From NCBI GenBank assembly GCA_023954045.1, contig JAMLIR010000016.1, forward strand, positions 29,140 to 93,139: a DNA stretch of 64,000 bases. The letters are read 5' to 3'. The notes below the pieces were generated by a model. It searched no databases, was not told the DNA's origin, and saw only the letters and a list, made by a program, of their open reading frames with translations. Source of the DNA: Burkholderiaceae bacterium (GTDB lineage: Bacteria > Pseudomonadota > Gammaproteobacteria > Burkholderiales > Burkholderiaceae_E). Position 1 is the first letter of the stretch, and each line of letters starts with the position of its first letter. Made by a program: the position numbers and the translations under genes. This document shows positions 44,240 through 52,771 of this stretch, piece by piece.

Positions 44240-45167
44240 GCCGCGGCGCGCCGACGAGGTGCTGCGCCGGCTCGAATGGACCGTCCTGCGCCGGCTCGAC
44301 GGGCTGCTGCAGGGCGACTACCGCACGCTGTTCCGCGGCACCGGCCTCGACCTGGCCGACCTGCGCGAGTACCAGCACGACGACGACGTGCGCTACATCG
44401 ACTGGAACGTGACCGCACGGCTGCAGACGCCCTACGTCCGCGAGTACGTCGAGGCGCGCGAACTCGCCGCCTGGCTGCTGCTCGACCTGAGCGGCTCGGT
44501 CGACTTCGGCTCGGGGCAGGTGACCAAGGAATCGCTGGCCCGCGACTTCACCGCGGTGCTGGCGCGGCTGCTCGCGCGCAACGGCAACCGCGTCGGCGCG
44601 ATCTTCTACGGCGCCGACGTCGAGGCGGTGATGCCTGCGCGCAGCGGCAGGTTGCAGGTGCTGCAGATCCTGCACCGCATCGCGACGCGGCCGCGGCCCG
44701 CCCGATCGGCCGGCACCGACCTGCGCGCGCTGCTCGGCGCGGCGCACGAGGTGATGGCGCGACGCTCGCTGGTGTTCGTCGTCTCCGACTTCCTCAGCAA
44801 GCCCGGCTGGGCGCAGCCGCTCGCGCGCCTCGCGCAACGCCACGAGGTCGTCGCGGTGCGCCTGACCGACCCGCTCGAGCGCTCGCTGCCCGACCTCGGC
44901 CTGCTCGTGATGCAGGACGCCGAGACCGGCGAGCAGGTCTTCGTCGACACGCACGACCGCGCGTTCCGGCGCCGCTTCGAGCAGGTGGTCGCGAGGCGCG
45001 AGGAAGCGCTGCGCGAGGCGTTCGCCGAGGCCGGCGTCGACGTGCTCGAGCTGTCCACCGACGACGACCTCGTCGACGCGATCCTGCGCTTCGCCGACCT
45101 GCGCAAGCGGCGCAGCCGCCTCGCCGCCGGCGGCGGCCTGCCGGCGCACCTCGGGGCGATGCGATGA
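44214..45167 (+). CDS. DUF58 domain protein (VWA-like partner of MoxR)
   Basis: 317-residue soluble protein. DUF58 signature: TGLDLADLREYQHDDDVRYIDWNVTARLQTPYVREYVEARE (core REYQHDDDVRYIDWN), then a VWA-like fold starting AAWLLLDLSGSVDFGSG with a MIDAS-like DLSGS motif, and later SLVFVVSDFLS. Starts 26 bases inside the MoxR gene and overlaps the VWA gene by 4 bases (ATGA), forming a compact three-gene unit known from Bat/aerotolerance-type clusters. Function likely as adaptor between ATPase and membrane VWA protein. Confidence 0.9.
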   Translation: MSTSPRTPEPRRADEVLRRLEWTVLRRLDGLLQGDYRTLFRGTGLDLADLREYQHDDDVRYIDWNVTARLQTPYVREYVEARELAAWLLLDLSGSVDFGSGQVTKESLARDFTAVLARLLARNGNRVGAIFYGADVEAVMPARSGRLQVLQILHRIATRPRPARSAGTDLRALLGAAHEVMARRSLVFVVSDFLSKPGWAQPLARLAQRHEVVAVRLTDPLERSLPDLGLLVMQDAETGEQVFVDTHDRAFRRRFEQVVARREEALREAFAEAGVDVLELSTDDDLVDAILRFADLRKRRSRLAAGGGLPAHLGAMR

Positions 45168-46219
45168 GCTTCCTGTGGCCCACGATGCTCTGGCTGCTGC
45201 TCGCGGTGCCCCTGCTGGTCGCCGCCTACCTGTGGCTGCAGCGCCGGCGCAAGCGGGCGGCGGTTCGCTATGCGGGCCTGGCGATGGTCCGCGAGGCGAT
45301 GACGGCGAGCCAGGGACTGCGCCGGCACCTGCCGCCGCTGCTGTTCCTGCTGGCGCTCACGGCGATGATCGTCGCGATCGCACGGCCGACCGCGGTGGTG
45401 ACGCTGCCCTCGCAGTACGAAACCGTGATCCTCGCGATGGACGTCTCGGGCAGCATGCGCGCGACCGACGTCGAGCCCACGCGGCTCGCCGCGGCGCAGG
45501 CCGCCGCCCGCGCCTTCGTCGCCGAGCAGCCGCGCAGCGCGCGGATCGGCGTCGTCACCTTCGGCGGCAGCGCCACGCTGGTGCAGCCGCCGACGCACAA
45601 CCGCGAGGACATCCTCGCGGCGATCGACCGCTTCGAACTTCAGCGCGGAACCGCCGTCGGCAACGGCATCCTGGTGGCGCTGAGGACGATCTTCCCGGAA
45701 CAGGAGTTCGAGCTGCCCTCGCAGCGCACGTCGCGCGGCACCCCGCTCGACCCGAAACGGGGCGACGCGAAACGCGGCGGCACCCAGGGGCCGGCCGCGG
45801 CGACCGAGCCCGCCGCACCCGGCTCGTATGCGTCGGCCGTCATCATCCTGCTCTCGGACGGGCAGACCACGACCGGGCCCGACCCGATCGAGGCGGCGCG
45901 CCTGGCGGCCCAGCGCGGGGTGCGCATCTACACGGTGGGCATCGGCACGCCGAACGGCGAGATCCTCATCGGCGACGGCTGGTCGATGCGCGTGCGCCTG
46001 GACGAGGAGGCGCTGCAGTCGATCGCGCAGGCGACGCGCGGCGACTACTTCTACGCCGGCACCGCGACCGAGCTGAAGGCCATCTACGAAACGATGACCT
46101 CGAAGATGGTCCTCGAGACGCGCGAGAGCGAGATCACCGCGCTGTTCTCCGCCGCGGCCGCGGTGGCTGCGGTGCTCGCGGCGCTGCTGTCGATGCTCTG
46201 GTTCAACCGGATCTTCTAG
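45164..46219 (+). CDS. BatA-like membrane protein with von Willebrand factor A domain
   Basis: 351-residue protein: two N-terminal membrane helices (about 3-22 and 55-75), VWA domain (about 87-300) with the perfect MIDAS DVSGS starting at Asp93 and the later Thr/Asp residues (TFGGSATL, LLSDGQTTTG), and a C-terminal membrane helix (about 325-347). A Lys/Arg/Gly-rich insertion near 190-220 (LDPKRGDAKRGGTQG) is unusual in the VWA fold. It is third in the MoxR-DUF58-VWA set; BatB, C and D are missing. The upstream protease may belong to the same envelope function. Confidence 0.9.
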   Translation: MSFLWPTMLWLLLAVPLLVAAYLWLQRRRKRAAVRYAGLAMVREAMTASQGLRRHLPPLLFLLALTAMIVAIARPTAVVTLPSQYETVILAMDVSGSMRATDVEPTRLAAAQAAARAFVAEQPRSARIGVVTFGGSATLVQPPTHNREDILAAIDRFELQRGTAVGNGILVALRTIFPEQEFELPSQRTSRGTPLDPKRGDAKRGGTQGPAAATEPAAPGSYASAVIILLSDGQTTTGPDPIEAARLAAQRGVRIYTVGIGTPNGEILIGDGWSMRVRLDEEALQSIAQATRGDYFYAGTATELKAIYETMTSKMVLETRESEITALFSAAAAVAAVLAALLSMLWFNRIF

Positions 46220-46281
46220 CGCGCCTGCGGCCGCGCCGGCCCGCGGGCGCAGGCGCGGGCGGCCCGCCGGCGCCGCCAGGC

Positions 46282-46311
46282 TTGTCGCCGGGAAATCCGC
46301 CTCCATATAAA
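46282..46311 (+). promoter_or_regulatory. Sigma-70-type promoter before the YkvA gene
   Basis: TTGTCG (46282-46287), an 18-base spacer and TATAAA (46306-46311) form a good promoter within an AT-rich island (CATATAAATAAG). Start of transcription near 46318, about 42 bases before the ATG at 46360. It is among the clearest -35/-10 pairs in the window. Confidence 0.55.
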
Positions 46312-46359
46312 TAAGGGTCCGCGGCCCTGGCCGAGGGCATCCCGCCGGGAGAGACGACG

Positions 46360-46626
46360 ATGTGGAAACGGGTATCGATGCTCTGGACGCTGGTCAGCGG
46401 CGACGCGCGCCGCCTGTGGCATGCCCTTCGACACCCGGACGCCCCCGGCTGGCTCAAGGTCGGGACCGCGTTGCTGCTGCTGTACGTGGTTTCCCCGTTC
46501 GACCTGATCCCGGAGACGATTCCGTTCCTCGGGGTCGTCGACGACCTCGTCCTGATTCCGGTCGTGATCCGCTGGATGCTCGATCGACTGCCCGAAGGCC
46601 TGCTCGCCGACCTCGACCGCGCCTAG
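46360..46626 (+). CDS. YkvA/DUF1232 family small membrane protein
   Basis: 88-residue protein with the DUF1232 core: WHALRHPDAPGWLKVGTALLLLYVVSPFDLIPETIPFLGVVDDL (key part YVVSPFDLIPETIPFLGVVDDLVLIPV, seen in short as SPFDLIP and LGVVDDL). One hydrophobic hairpin around 35-75. Family function unknown; thought to be membrane-associated. Has its own promoter and stands between the MoxR operon and convergent SH3 gene. GGGAGAG at 46349-46355 is a proper ribosome site. Confidence 0.88.
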   Translation: MWKRVSMLWTLVSGDARRLWHALRHPDAPGWLKVGTALLLLYVVSPFDLIPETIPFLGVVDDLVLIPVVIRWMLDRLPEGLLADLDRA

Positions 46627-46662
46627 CGCGGAGCGGCGCCCGGACCGACGCCGCCCCGGGAC

Positions 46663-47115
46663 CTACCAGCCCCAGGTCAGGCGCCGCGCCACCCAGCCGA
46701 CCAGGCCGCTCTCGCTGCGGACGCGGATCCAGTCGCCGCGACGCGCGAGCGTGCGCAACACCTCGCCGTAGCCCGCCTTGCCGACGATGCGGCTGCGCGT
46801 GCCCGGCGCGCTGCGGATGTTGGCGACCTTCGCCTTCACGATCACGTGCGGCGTCCTGCCGGTCAGCGAACGGTGGACCCAGCCCTCGTCGCTCTCGAAG
46901 TCGCGCACCTGCAGCCACTGGCCCTTGCGCGCGAGCACCTCGAGCGGATAGCCGCGCCCCAGGATCCAGACCACCTCGTGCCGGGTGCCGGGACCCGAGC
47001 GCAGGTTGACGTCGGGACGCGTGATGCTGACCATTTCGCGCGCCTGGACGGCCTGCATGACGAGAAGCATCAGCAGCGCGAGAAAAATGGCTGGCAAACG
47101 TCGTGTCCCGGTCAT
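46663..47115 (-). CDS. Exported protein with two bacterial SH3 domains
   Basis: 150-residue protein. N-terminal signal peptide (about 25 residues, LPAIFLALLMLLVMQAVQA then REMVS) and two SH3b repeats, about 30-82 (DVNLRSGPGTRHEVVWILGRGYPLEVL) and 92-146 (VANIRSAPGTRSRIVGKAGYGEVLRTL), both with the (V/A)N-x-RSxPG-T motif (NLRSGPGT, NIRSAPGT). Periplasmic cell-wall or protein-binding role expected. On the minus strand upstream, TAGAAT (47178-47173) is a possible -10, leaving a leader of about 50 bases. Convergent with the YkvA gene. Confidence 0.86.
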   Translation of the reverse strand: MTGTRRLPAIFLALLMLLVMQAVQAREMVSITRPDVNLRSGPGTRHEVVWILGRGYPLEVLARKGQWLQVRDFESDEGWVHRSLTGRTPHVIVKAKVANIRSAPGTRSRIVGKAGYGEVLRTLARRGDWIRVRSESGLVGWVARRLTWGW

Positions 47116-47239
47116 CGATTTCCCTGTAGAGCGGTGAAGTGAAGCGGTCCGGCCCGCGAGCGGGTCGGGTCGATTCTAGTGCGCATCCGCGGCGAGGGTC
47201 GGCGCCCGCGCCCGCCGCATGGACATCGGCGGCGTGCGC

Positions 47240-48232
47240 TCAGCCCGCCTCGAGCGCCGGCTCCTGCATCGCGGCGACCTGCTCGCGCAACTCGAGCACG
47301 CGGTCCTGCCAGTAGCGCTGCGTGCCGAACCATGGAAACACCGCGGGGAACGCCGGATCGTCCCAGCGCCGCGCGATCCACGCCGAGTAGTGGATCAGCC
47401 GCAGCGTGCGCAGCGGCTCGATCAATTGCAGCTCGCGCCGGTCGAGGTCGGCGAAGTCCTCGTAGCCGGCCAGAACGTCGGAGAGTTGCCGCGTCATCGA
47501 CACGCGATCGCCCGAGAGCAGCATCCAGAGGTCCTGCACCGCGGGGCCGTTGCGCGCGTCGTCGAAGTCGACGAAGTGCGGGCCGTCGTCGGTCCACAGC
47601 ACGTTGCCCGCGTGGCAGTCGCCGTGCAGTTTCTGGATCCGCACGTCGCCGGCGCGGTGGAGCGCGCGTCGTGCCGCGTCGATCGCCTGGTCGACGATGC
47701 TGCGCCAGGCCGGCAGCAGGTCGGGCGGAACGAGGCCGTGCGCGAGCAGCCAGTCGCGCGGCTCGACCCCGAAGCTCTCGACGTCGAGCGTCGGCCGCTC
47801 GCCGAAGCGGGCGATCGCGCCGACCGCGTGGATCCGGCCGATGAAGCGGCCGATGCGCTCGAGCGTGTCGGGATCGTCGAGTTCGGGCGCGCGGCCGCCG
47901 CGCCGCGGATAGACGGCGAAGCGGTAGCCGTCGAACTCGGCGAGGGTCGCGCCCGTGTCGCCGAGCGCCAGCGGCGCGACGACCGGGATCTCGCGCGCGG
48001 CCAGTTCTGCGACGAAGGCGTGCTCTTCGTGGATCTGCGCGTCGGTCCAGCGCCCCGGACGGTAGAATTTCGCGACCAGCGTGCGACCGTCCTCGAGGCT
48101 CACCTGGTAGACGCGGTTCTCGTAGCTGTTCAGCGCGATGAAGCGCCCGTCGCCGCGCAGCCCGACGGACTCGAGCGCATCGAGCATGCGGTCGGGCGTG
48201 AGCCGCGCGTATGGCGCTTCGGCATTGCGCAT
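47240..48232 (-). CDS. srkA: Stress response kinase A (SrkA/YihE/RdoA)
   Basis: 330-residue aminoglycoside phosphotransferase-fold Ser/Thr kinase implicated in Cpx/oxidative stress survival. N-lobe: LNSYENRVYQVSLEDGRTLVAKFYRPGRW (core Lys in VAKFYRP), EEHAFVAELA; catalytic loop KLHGDCHAGNVLW with Asp and Asn, and the DFDDARNGP metal-binding motif. All catalytic residues intact and the length matches E. coli SrkA. Its partner dsbA is not adjacent here. Divergent from the alanine dehydrogenase gene across 146 bases. Confidence 0.93.
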   Translation of the reverse strand: MRNAEAPYARLTPDRMLDALESVGLRGDGRFIALNSYENRVYQVSLEDGRTLVAKFYRPGRWTDAQIHEEHAFVAELAAREIPVVAPLALGDTGATLAEFDGYRFAVYPRRGGRAPELDDPDTLERIGRFIGRIHAVGAIARFGERPTLDVESFGVEPRDWLLAHGLVPPDLLPAWRSIVDQAIDAARRALHRAGDVRIQKLHGDCHAGNVLWTDDGPHFVDFDDARNGPAVQDLWMLLSGDRVSMTRQLSDVLAGYEDFADLDRRELQLIEPLRTLRLIHYSAWIARRWDDPAFPAVFPWFGTQRYWQDRVLELREQVAAMQEPALEAG

Positions 48233-48291
48233 CGGCGGATTCTACGGCAGCCCCGGCTGCGGGCGAACGCGCAGCCGCGCTCCCCTGGCGC

Positions 48292-48320
48292 TTTGCACCG
48301 CAGCCCGACTGGCCTACGAT
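48292..48320 (+). promoter_or_regulatory. Candidate promoter of alanine dehydrogenase gene
   Basis: TTTGCA (48292-48297), a 17-base spacer and TACGAT (48315-48320). Moderate match to sigma-70 elements. Transcription would begin near 48327, just before the 10-bp hairpin, so the hairpin would form the 5' end of the message. Confidence 0.4.
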
Positions 48321-48330
48321 TCCGTCTCCG

Positions 48331-48353
48331 GACGCCCGCCTGCGGCGGGCGTC
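48331..48353. repeat. 10-bp perfect hairpin in alanine dehydrogenase leader
   Basis: GACGCCCGCC, loop TGC, GGCGGGCGTC: a perfect 10-bp stem located 26 bases before the ATG of the alanine dehydrogenase gene and close to the predicted transcription start. It may stabilise the 5' end or act as an operator; no U-run follows. A GGGAG ribosome site (48368-48372) lies beyond it. Confidence 0.8.
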
Positions 48354-48378
48354 GCGGCGGGCGATCCGGGAGTGCACC

Positions 48379-49506
48379 ATGAAGGTCGGCGTTCCGAAGG
48401 AGATCAAGACTCACGAGTACCGCGTCGGCCTCACGCCCGAGTCGGTGCGCGAGTACGTCGATCGCGGCCACGAGGTATTCGTCCAGACGCAGGCCGGTGC
48501 GGGGATCGGCGCCGGCGACGACGCGTACCGGCAGGCCGGAGCGGTCGTGGTTGCCGACGCGCGCGCGGTGTTCGACGCCGCGGAGATGATCGTCAAGGTC
48601 AAGGAGCCGCAAGCAACGGAACTCGCGATGCTGCGGCCACGTCACCTGCTCTTCACGTATCTGCACCTGGCGCCCGACCCGGAACAGGCGCGAGGCCTGC
48701 TCGAATCGGGCTGCGCGGCGATCGCCTACGAGACGGTGACGGAGGCCGACGGGTCGCTGCCGCTGCTCGCGCCGATGAGCGAGGTCGCCGGCCGGCTGTC
48801 GATCACGATCGCCGGCCAGCTGCTGATGCGCAACGCCGGCGGGCCGGGGCTGCTGCTGGGCGGCGTGACCGGCGTGGCGCCGGCGCGCGTCCTGGTGCTC
48901 GGCGCGGGCGTCGCCGGCGCGCAGGCGGTGCGGATGGCCGCCGGCGCCGGCGCCGAAGTCAGCGTGATCAACCGGTCGCTGCCGAAGCTGCGTGCGCTCG
49001 AGGCGCAACTGCCGGGGCGGATCCGCACCCGGCCGTCGACGCACAGCGCGATCGAAGAGGAGATCGCCGCCGCCGACGTCGTGATCGGCGCGGTGCTGGT
49101 CGCCGGCGCGAGCACGCCGCGCCTGGTCACGCGCCCGATGCTGCGCACGATGAAGCCGCGATCGGTCATCGTCGACGTCTCGATCGACCAGGGCGGCTGC
49201 TGCGAGACCTCGCGTCCCACGACCCACGCCGAGCCGACCTACGAGGTCGACGGCATCGTTCACTACTGCGTCGCGAACATGCCGGGCGCGGTGCCGCGCA
49301 CCTCCAGTCACGCACTGAACCTGGCGACGCTGCCGTACGGCCTCGCATTGGCCGGCCACGGGCTCGACGCGCTGCGAACCAGCGCGGCGCTGCGCGCCGG
49401 CCTGAACGTGCTGGCCGGCCGGATCACGCATCCGATGGTGGCGCAGGCGCTCGGACGCGAATTCGCCGACCCGGCGCAGGCACTCGCCGCTTCGGCACGT
49501 TGCTAG
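48379..49506 (+). CDS. ald: Alanine dehydrogenase
   Basis: 375-residue NAD-dependent L-alanine dehydrogenase, deaminating alanine to pyruvate. N-terminus [20 protein letters not shown] with substrate-binding Arg/Lys; [44 protein letters not shown] (NAD loop), [21 protein letters not shown] with catalytic Asp, and [19 protein letters not shown]. Length and all motifs standard. A start at ATG 48379 is fixed by the conserved N-terminus and GGGAG just upstream. Divergently transcribed from srkA; the cytochrome gene follows after 108 bases. Confidence 0.95.
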   Translation: MKVGVPKEIKTHEYRVGLTPESVREYVDRGHEVFVQTQAGAGIGAGDDAYRQAGAVVVADARAVFDAAEMIVKVKEPQATELAMLRPRHLLFTYLHLAPDPEQARGLLESGCAAIAYETVTEADGSLPLLAPMSEVAGRLSITIAGQLLMRNAGGPGLLLGGVTGVAPARVLVLGAGVAGAQAVRMAAGAGAEVSVINRSLPKLRALEAQLPGRIRTRPSTHSAIEEEIAAADVVIGAVLVAGASTPRLVTRPMLRTMKPRSVIVDVSIDQGGCCETSRPTTHAEPTYEVDGIVHYCVANMPGAVPRTSSHALNLATLPYGLALAGHGLDALRTSAALRAGLNVLAGRITHPMVAQALGREFADPAQALAASARC

Positions 49507-49614
49507 CCGTGACGCCGAACGACCCTTGACACAACGCAAGGCTGACGAAGCGACACGGCGTACGGTATGGCCTTGCGTCTGGGTTCAATCGCAACCATCG
49601 GATAGGAGTGCCGA

Positions 49615-50040
49615 ATGCTTCGATCGACAATTCTGAAGGGGACGCTCGTCGCGGCGGGGATCGCGTTCTGCAGCGCGTCTTTCGCGCAGAAGGGCGCCCC
49701 CATGGACCTGGGCAAGCGCGAATACGATTCGAACTGCGCGTCCTGTCACGGTGCCGACGGCAAGGGGAACGGCCCGGCCAACGAATTCCTCAAGCGCAGT
49801 GCGTCCGACCTCACGACGCTGGCCAAGCGCAACGGCGGGGTGTTCCCCGTGGCGCGGGTCTATCAGACGATCGAGGGCGCCGGGGCCGCACACGGCTCCC
49901 GGGAAATGCCGATCTGGGGACGCGACTACCAGGTCAAGGCGGCCGAGTACTACATGGACGTGCCCTACGACGCCGAGGCCTACGTCCGCACGCGCATCCT
50001 CGCGCTGGTCGACTACCTGAACCGGCTGCAGGCGAAGTGA
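49615..50040 (+). CDS. Periplasmic class I cytochrome c
   Basis: 141-residue exported monohaem cytochrome. Signal peptide of about 24 residues (LKGTLVAAGIAFCSASFA, then QKGAP), haem-binding CASCH at 41-45 (YDSNCASCHGADGKGNG), and axial Met98 in SREMPIWG. A perfect TTGACA occurs at 49526-49531, but no -10 is seen at normal distance. TAGGAG (49603-49608) supports ATG 49615. Convergent with the fix operon; possible electron carrier in respiration, partner unknown. Confidence 0.9.
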   Translation: MLRSTILKGTLVAAGIAFCSASFAQKGAPMDLGKREYDSNCASCHGADGKGNGPANEFLKRSASDLTTLAKRNGGVFPVARVYQTIEGAGAAHGSREMPIWGRDYQVKAAEYYMDVPYDAEAYVRTRILALVDYLNRLQAK

Positions 50041-50068
50041 ACCGGTCCCGGCGCCGGCGCCGCGACGT

Positions 50069-50362
50069 TCAGCCGAACTTGTAGAGCACCCCGTACCCGC
50101 CGCGCGGGTACGACCACTCCACGTTGTGGTGCTCGCTGCACAGCAGCCGGCACGTGCCGCATTCGAGGCAGCCGTCGGTCGAGAGGATCACGCTGCCGTC
50201 CTCGGCCAGCGTGTAGCAGCCCGCGGGGCAGCACCAGGTGCACGAAGGCGTCTCGCACTGCTCGCGGCAGATCTCCGGCCTCTTGATCGCGATGTGGGCG
50301 CGCCCCTCGTCGACGCGATAGCGGTTCTCGAAAAGCTTCTCTTCGACCTTGATCGTCGTCAT
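50069..50362 (-). CDS. fixX: FixX ferredoxin-like protein
   Basis: 97-residue 3Fe/4Fe-type ferredoxin paired with FixC. Cysteine pattern: REQCETPSCTWCCPAGCYTL and CLECGTCRLLCSEHHNVEWSYPRGGYGV, close to the C-terminal Fe-S domain of ETF-quinone oxidoreductases (ubiquinone site end WSYPRGGYGV). Starts at ATG 50362 overlapping the fixC stop by 4 bases (ATGA). Role: passes electrons from FixC or to quinone/ferredoxin. Last gene of the operon. Confidence 0.93.
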   Translation of the reverse strand: MTTIKVEEKLFENRYRVDEGRAHIAIKRPEICREQCETPSCTWCCPAGCYTLAEDGSVILSTDGCLECGTCRLLCSEHHNVEWSYPRGGYGVLYKFG

Positions 50363-51657
50363 CGCATCGCCCTCATCAACTTGATCGCGTCGCCGAACAG
50401 GCCGAAGCGCGAGCGCCTGGCCACGAAGTCGCGCTTGATTTCCCGTTCCTTGGTCAGCTTGTCGACGCCGTCGACCTTCAGCATCGTGTGCGCCGCCCGG
50501 GTGAGCAACTCGGGGTAGGTGGTCAGGAACTGCCGGTTGCCGTGCAGGATCTCCGGCACGTCGCGGTACTTCTTCAGGTCCTTCATCACGAAGCTCTGCT
50601 CGAGCGCGCTGCGGTAGCGCTTCAGGTTCGCCGCAGTGTAGTCCCGCCCCTCGTCGCGCAGCTGGACGATCGTCTCGGCGGCCAGCTTTCCGGTGGTCAT
50701 CGCCAGGTTCGAGCCCTCGCGGTGCACCGAGTTCACGAAGCCCCCCGAGTCGCCGCAGATCACCCAGCCGTCGCCGTGCACCGTCGGGATCGCGTTGTAG
50801 CCGCCCTCGGGGATCAGGTGCGCCGAGTATTCCTTGACCTCGGAGCCGGCGATCAGCTGCCTCACCGACGGGTGGCTCTTGAGTTCCTCGAGCAGCTGGT
50901 ACGGGCTCACGCCGGCCGACTTGAAGTCCTCGACCATGCAGCCGATGCCGATCGAGACCGATTCCTTGTTCGTGTAGAGGAAGCCGGTGCCGACCATTCC
51001 TTTCGTGATCTTGCCGAACATCTCGATGACGACGCCGTCGTTGCCCGAGACGTTGAAGCGCTCCTCGATCGTCTGCTTCGGCAGGAAGTGCATCTCCTTG
51101 ACCGCCAGCGCGACGTCCTGTGCCTTGACCGGCGGCCGCAGGCCGGCCCTGGTCGCGACCAGCGAGTTGACGCCGTCGGCCAGCACGACGACGTCGGCGA
51201 GGATGTCGCCGTTGGCGCGGTCGGTGCGCACACCGACGACGCGCTCGCCCCGCTTGAGCAGGTCGACGACGGTGGTCTCGCAGATCAGCAGCACGCCGGC
51301 GTCCTGCGCCTTGCCCGACAGCCACTTGTCCATGTTGGCGCGGATCACCGTGTAGCGCGTCGGCTGCTCGTCGGCGTCGACCGTGCCCCGGAAGTGCGAG
51401 CCGACGTGCGAGCGCTCGTCCATCAGCCACATCCGCTGCTCGAGCACCGCGCGCTCGAACGGCGCCTGGCGGCGGCAGTTCGGGATCACCGCCTCGAGCG
51501 CGTCGGCATACATGATCGCGCCCTGCACGTTCTTCGAGCCCGGGTACTCGCCGCGCTCGAGCTGCAGCACCTTCATGCCGGCCTTCGCCATCAGGTACGC
51601 GGCGGTATTGCCCGAGGGCCCCGCGCCGACGACGATCGCATCGAATTTCTCGGCCAT
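50359..51657 (-). CDS. fixC: FixC, ETF:quinone oxidoreductase-like flavoprotein
   Basis: 432-residue FAD protein. FAD loop DAIVVGAGPSGNTAAYLMAKAG at the N-terminus, LERGEYPGSKNVQG, VVLADGVNSLVATRAGL, the ubiquinone/FAD region GTGFLYTNKESVSIGIG, and EGGYNAIPTVHGDGWVICGDSGGFVNSVHREGSNLAM (core GDGWVICGDSGGFVN). Receives electrons from FixAB and hands them to quinone and FixX in the bifurcating complex. 22 bases separate it from fixB, and fixX overlaps it by 4 bases. Confidence 0.94.
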   Translation of the reverse strand: MAEKFDAIVVGAGPSGNTAAYLMAKAGMKVLQLERGEYPGSKNVQGAIMYADALEAVIPNCRRQAPFERAVLEQRMWLMDERSHVGSHFRGTVDADEQPTRYTVIRANMDKWLSGKAQDAGVLLICETTVVDLLKRGERVVGVRTDRANGDILADVVVLADGVNSLVATRAGLRPPVKAQDVALAVKEMHFLPKQTIEERFNVSGNDGVVIEMFGKITKGMVGTGFLYTNKESVSIGIGCMVEDFKSAGVSPYQLLEELKSHPSVRQLIAGSEVKEYSAHLIPEGGYNAIPTVHGDGWVICGDSGGFVNSVHREGSNLAMTTGKLAAETIVQLRDEGRDYTAANLKRYRSALEQSFVMKDLKKYRDVPEILHGNRQFLTTYPELLTRAAHTMLKVDGVDKLTKEREIKRDFVARRSRFGLFGDAIKLMRAMR

Positions 51658-51679
51658 CGCTTGCTCCTGGTCGATGTCG

Positions 51680-52771
51680 TCAGGCCGCCACGCGCCGGCC
51701 GATCCGCTCGCGCAGCGCCTCGGTGAGCGCCGGCAGGATCTGCAGTGCGTCGCCGACCACCGCGTAGGTCGCGAAATCCATGATCGGCGCCTTCGGGTCG
51801 CTGTTGATCGCGATGATCACGTCGGAGCCTTCGACGCCGACGCGGTGCTGGATCGCGCCCGAGATGCCGGCCGCGATGTAGAGCTTCGGCCGGATCGTCT
51901 TGCCGGTCTGGCCGATCTGCCGGTCCGCGCTCACCCAGCCGGCCTGCGCCACCGGCCGCGAGCCTCCGTACTCGCCGCCGAGCAGCTCGGCCAGCTCGCG
52001 CACGAGCCGGAAGTTCTCGGGCTTGCCGAGCCCGCGGCCGCCCGCGACGACGACGTCGGCGTAGGCCAGCTGCGCCTTGTCGGCGTCGGCGTCCGGGATG
52101 TAGGAGAGGATCTTGGTGACCACGTCGTCTTCGGCCAGCGCGACGCGCTCCTCGACCAGCGTACCGGTGCGCTGTGCGTCGCGCTTCGGCATCGCCATCA
52201 CGCGCGGGCGCACGGTCGCCATCTGCGGCCGGTACTCGAGCGTGTGGATCGTGCACAGCAGCGTGCCGCCGAAGGTCGGCCGGGTGGCGGCGAGGCTGCG
52301 CGTCTCGTCGTCGATGCGCAGTTCGGTGCAGTCGGCGGTCAGGCCGGTGCCGAGCGTCGTGGCGACGGCGCCCGCGAGGTCGCGCCCCAACGTGGTCGCC
52401 CCCAGCAGCAGGATCTCGGGCTTGTTGCGCTCGACCAGCTCGGTGAGCGCGCGCGTGTACGGGTCGGTTCGATAGTGGGCGAGCACCGGGTCGCGCACGA
52501 CGTGGACGCGGTCGGCGCCGTGGCGGAACGCCTCGGCGCAGGCCTGCGAGGTCGCCGCATCGTCGGGGCCCAGCACGACGCCCGACAGCGGCACGCCGAG
52601 GTGGTCGGCGAGCTTGCGTCCCTCGCCGAGCAGCTCCCACGACACCGGGTTCACCCGGCCTCGCTCGAGTTCGACGTTGACCCAGACGCCGCACCAGGCG
52701 CCGAGGTCGGCGCCGTCGTTGCGGCGCGGCGCGGCGGCCGACGGCGCCGCAGTGTGCTCGTCGGTGCTCAT
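51680..52771 (-). CDS. fixB: FixB, electron transfer flavoprotein alpha subunit
   Basis: 363-residue FAD-binding ETF alpha of the Fix type. N-domain ([30 protein letters not shown]), [18 protein letters not shown], and the C-domain FAD loop [29 protein letters not shown] (core [14 protein letters not shown]). The N-terminal 25 residues are Ala-rich and outside the fold. ATG 52771 overlaps the fixA stop by 4 bases (ATGA). With FixA it accepts electrons (NADH in bifurcating complexes). Confidence 0.94.
   Translation of the reverse strand: MSTDEHTAAPSAAAPRRNDGADLGAWCGVWVNVELERGRVNPVSWELLGEGRKLADHLGVPLSGVVLGPDDAATSQACAEAFRHGADRVHVVRDPVLAHYRTDPYTRALTELVERNKPEILLLGATTLGRDLAGAVATTLGTGLTADCTELRIDDETRSLAATRPTFGGTLLCTIHTLEYRPQMATVRPRVMAMPKRDAQRTGTLVEERVALAEDDVVTKILSYIPDADADKAQLAYADVVVAGGRGLGKPENFRLVRELAELLGGEYGGSRPVAQAGWVSADRQIGQTGKTIRPKLYIAAGISGAIQHRVGVEGSDVIIAINSDPKAPIMDFATYAVVGDALQILPALTEALRERIGRRVAA

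Noticed and set aside
39676-44412. A very long plus-strand open frame (over 1500 codons)
   Set aside because: It runs antisense to threonine dehydratase and out of frame through the DUF2189, protease and MoxR genes. It has Arg/Ala/Pro-rich composition and no motifs: a by-product of high GC.
49526-49531. TTGACA as -35 of the cytochrome c gene
   Set aside because: No -10-like hexamer lies 15-19 bases downstream; the nearest TACGGT is 29 bases away. Not enough to call a promoter.
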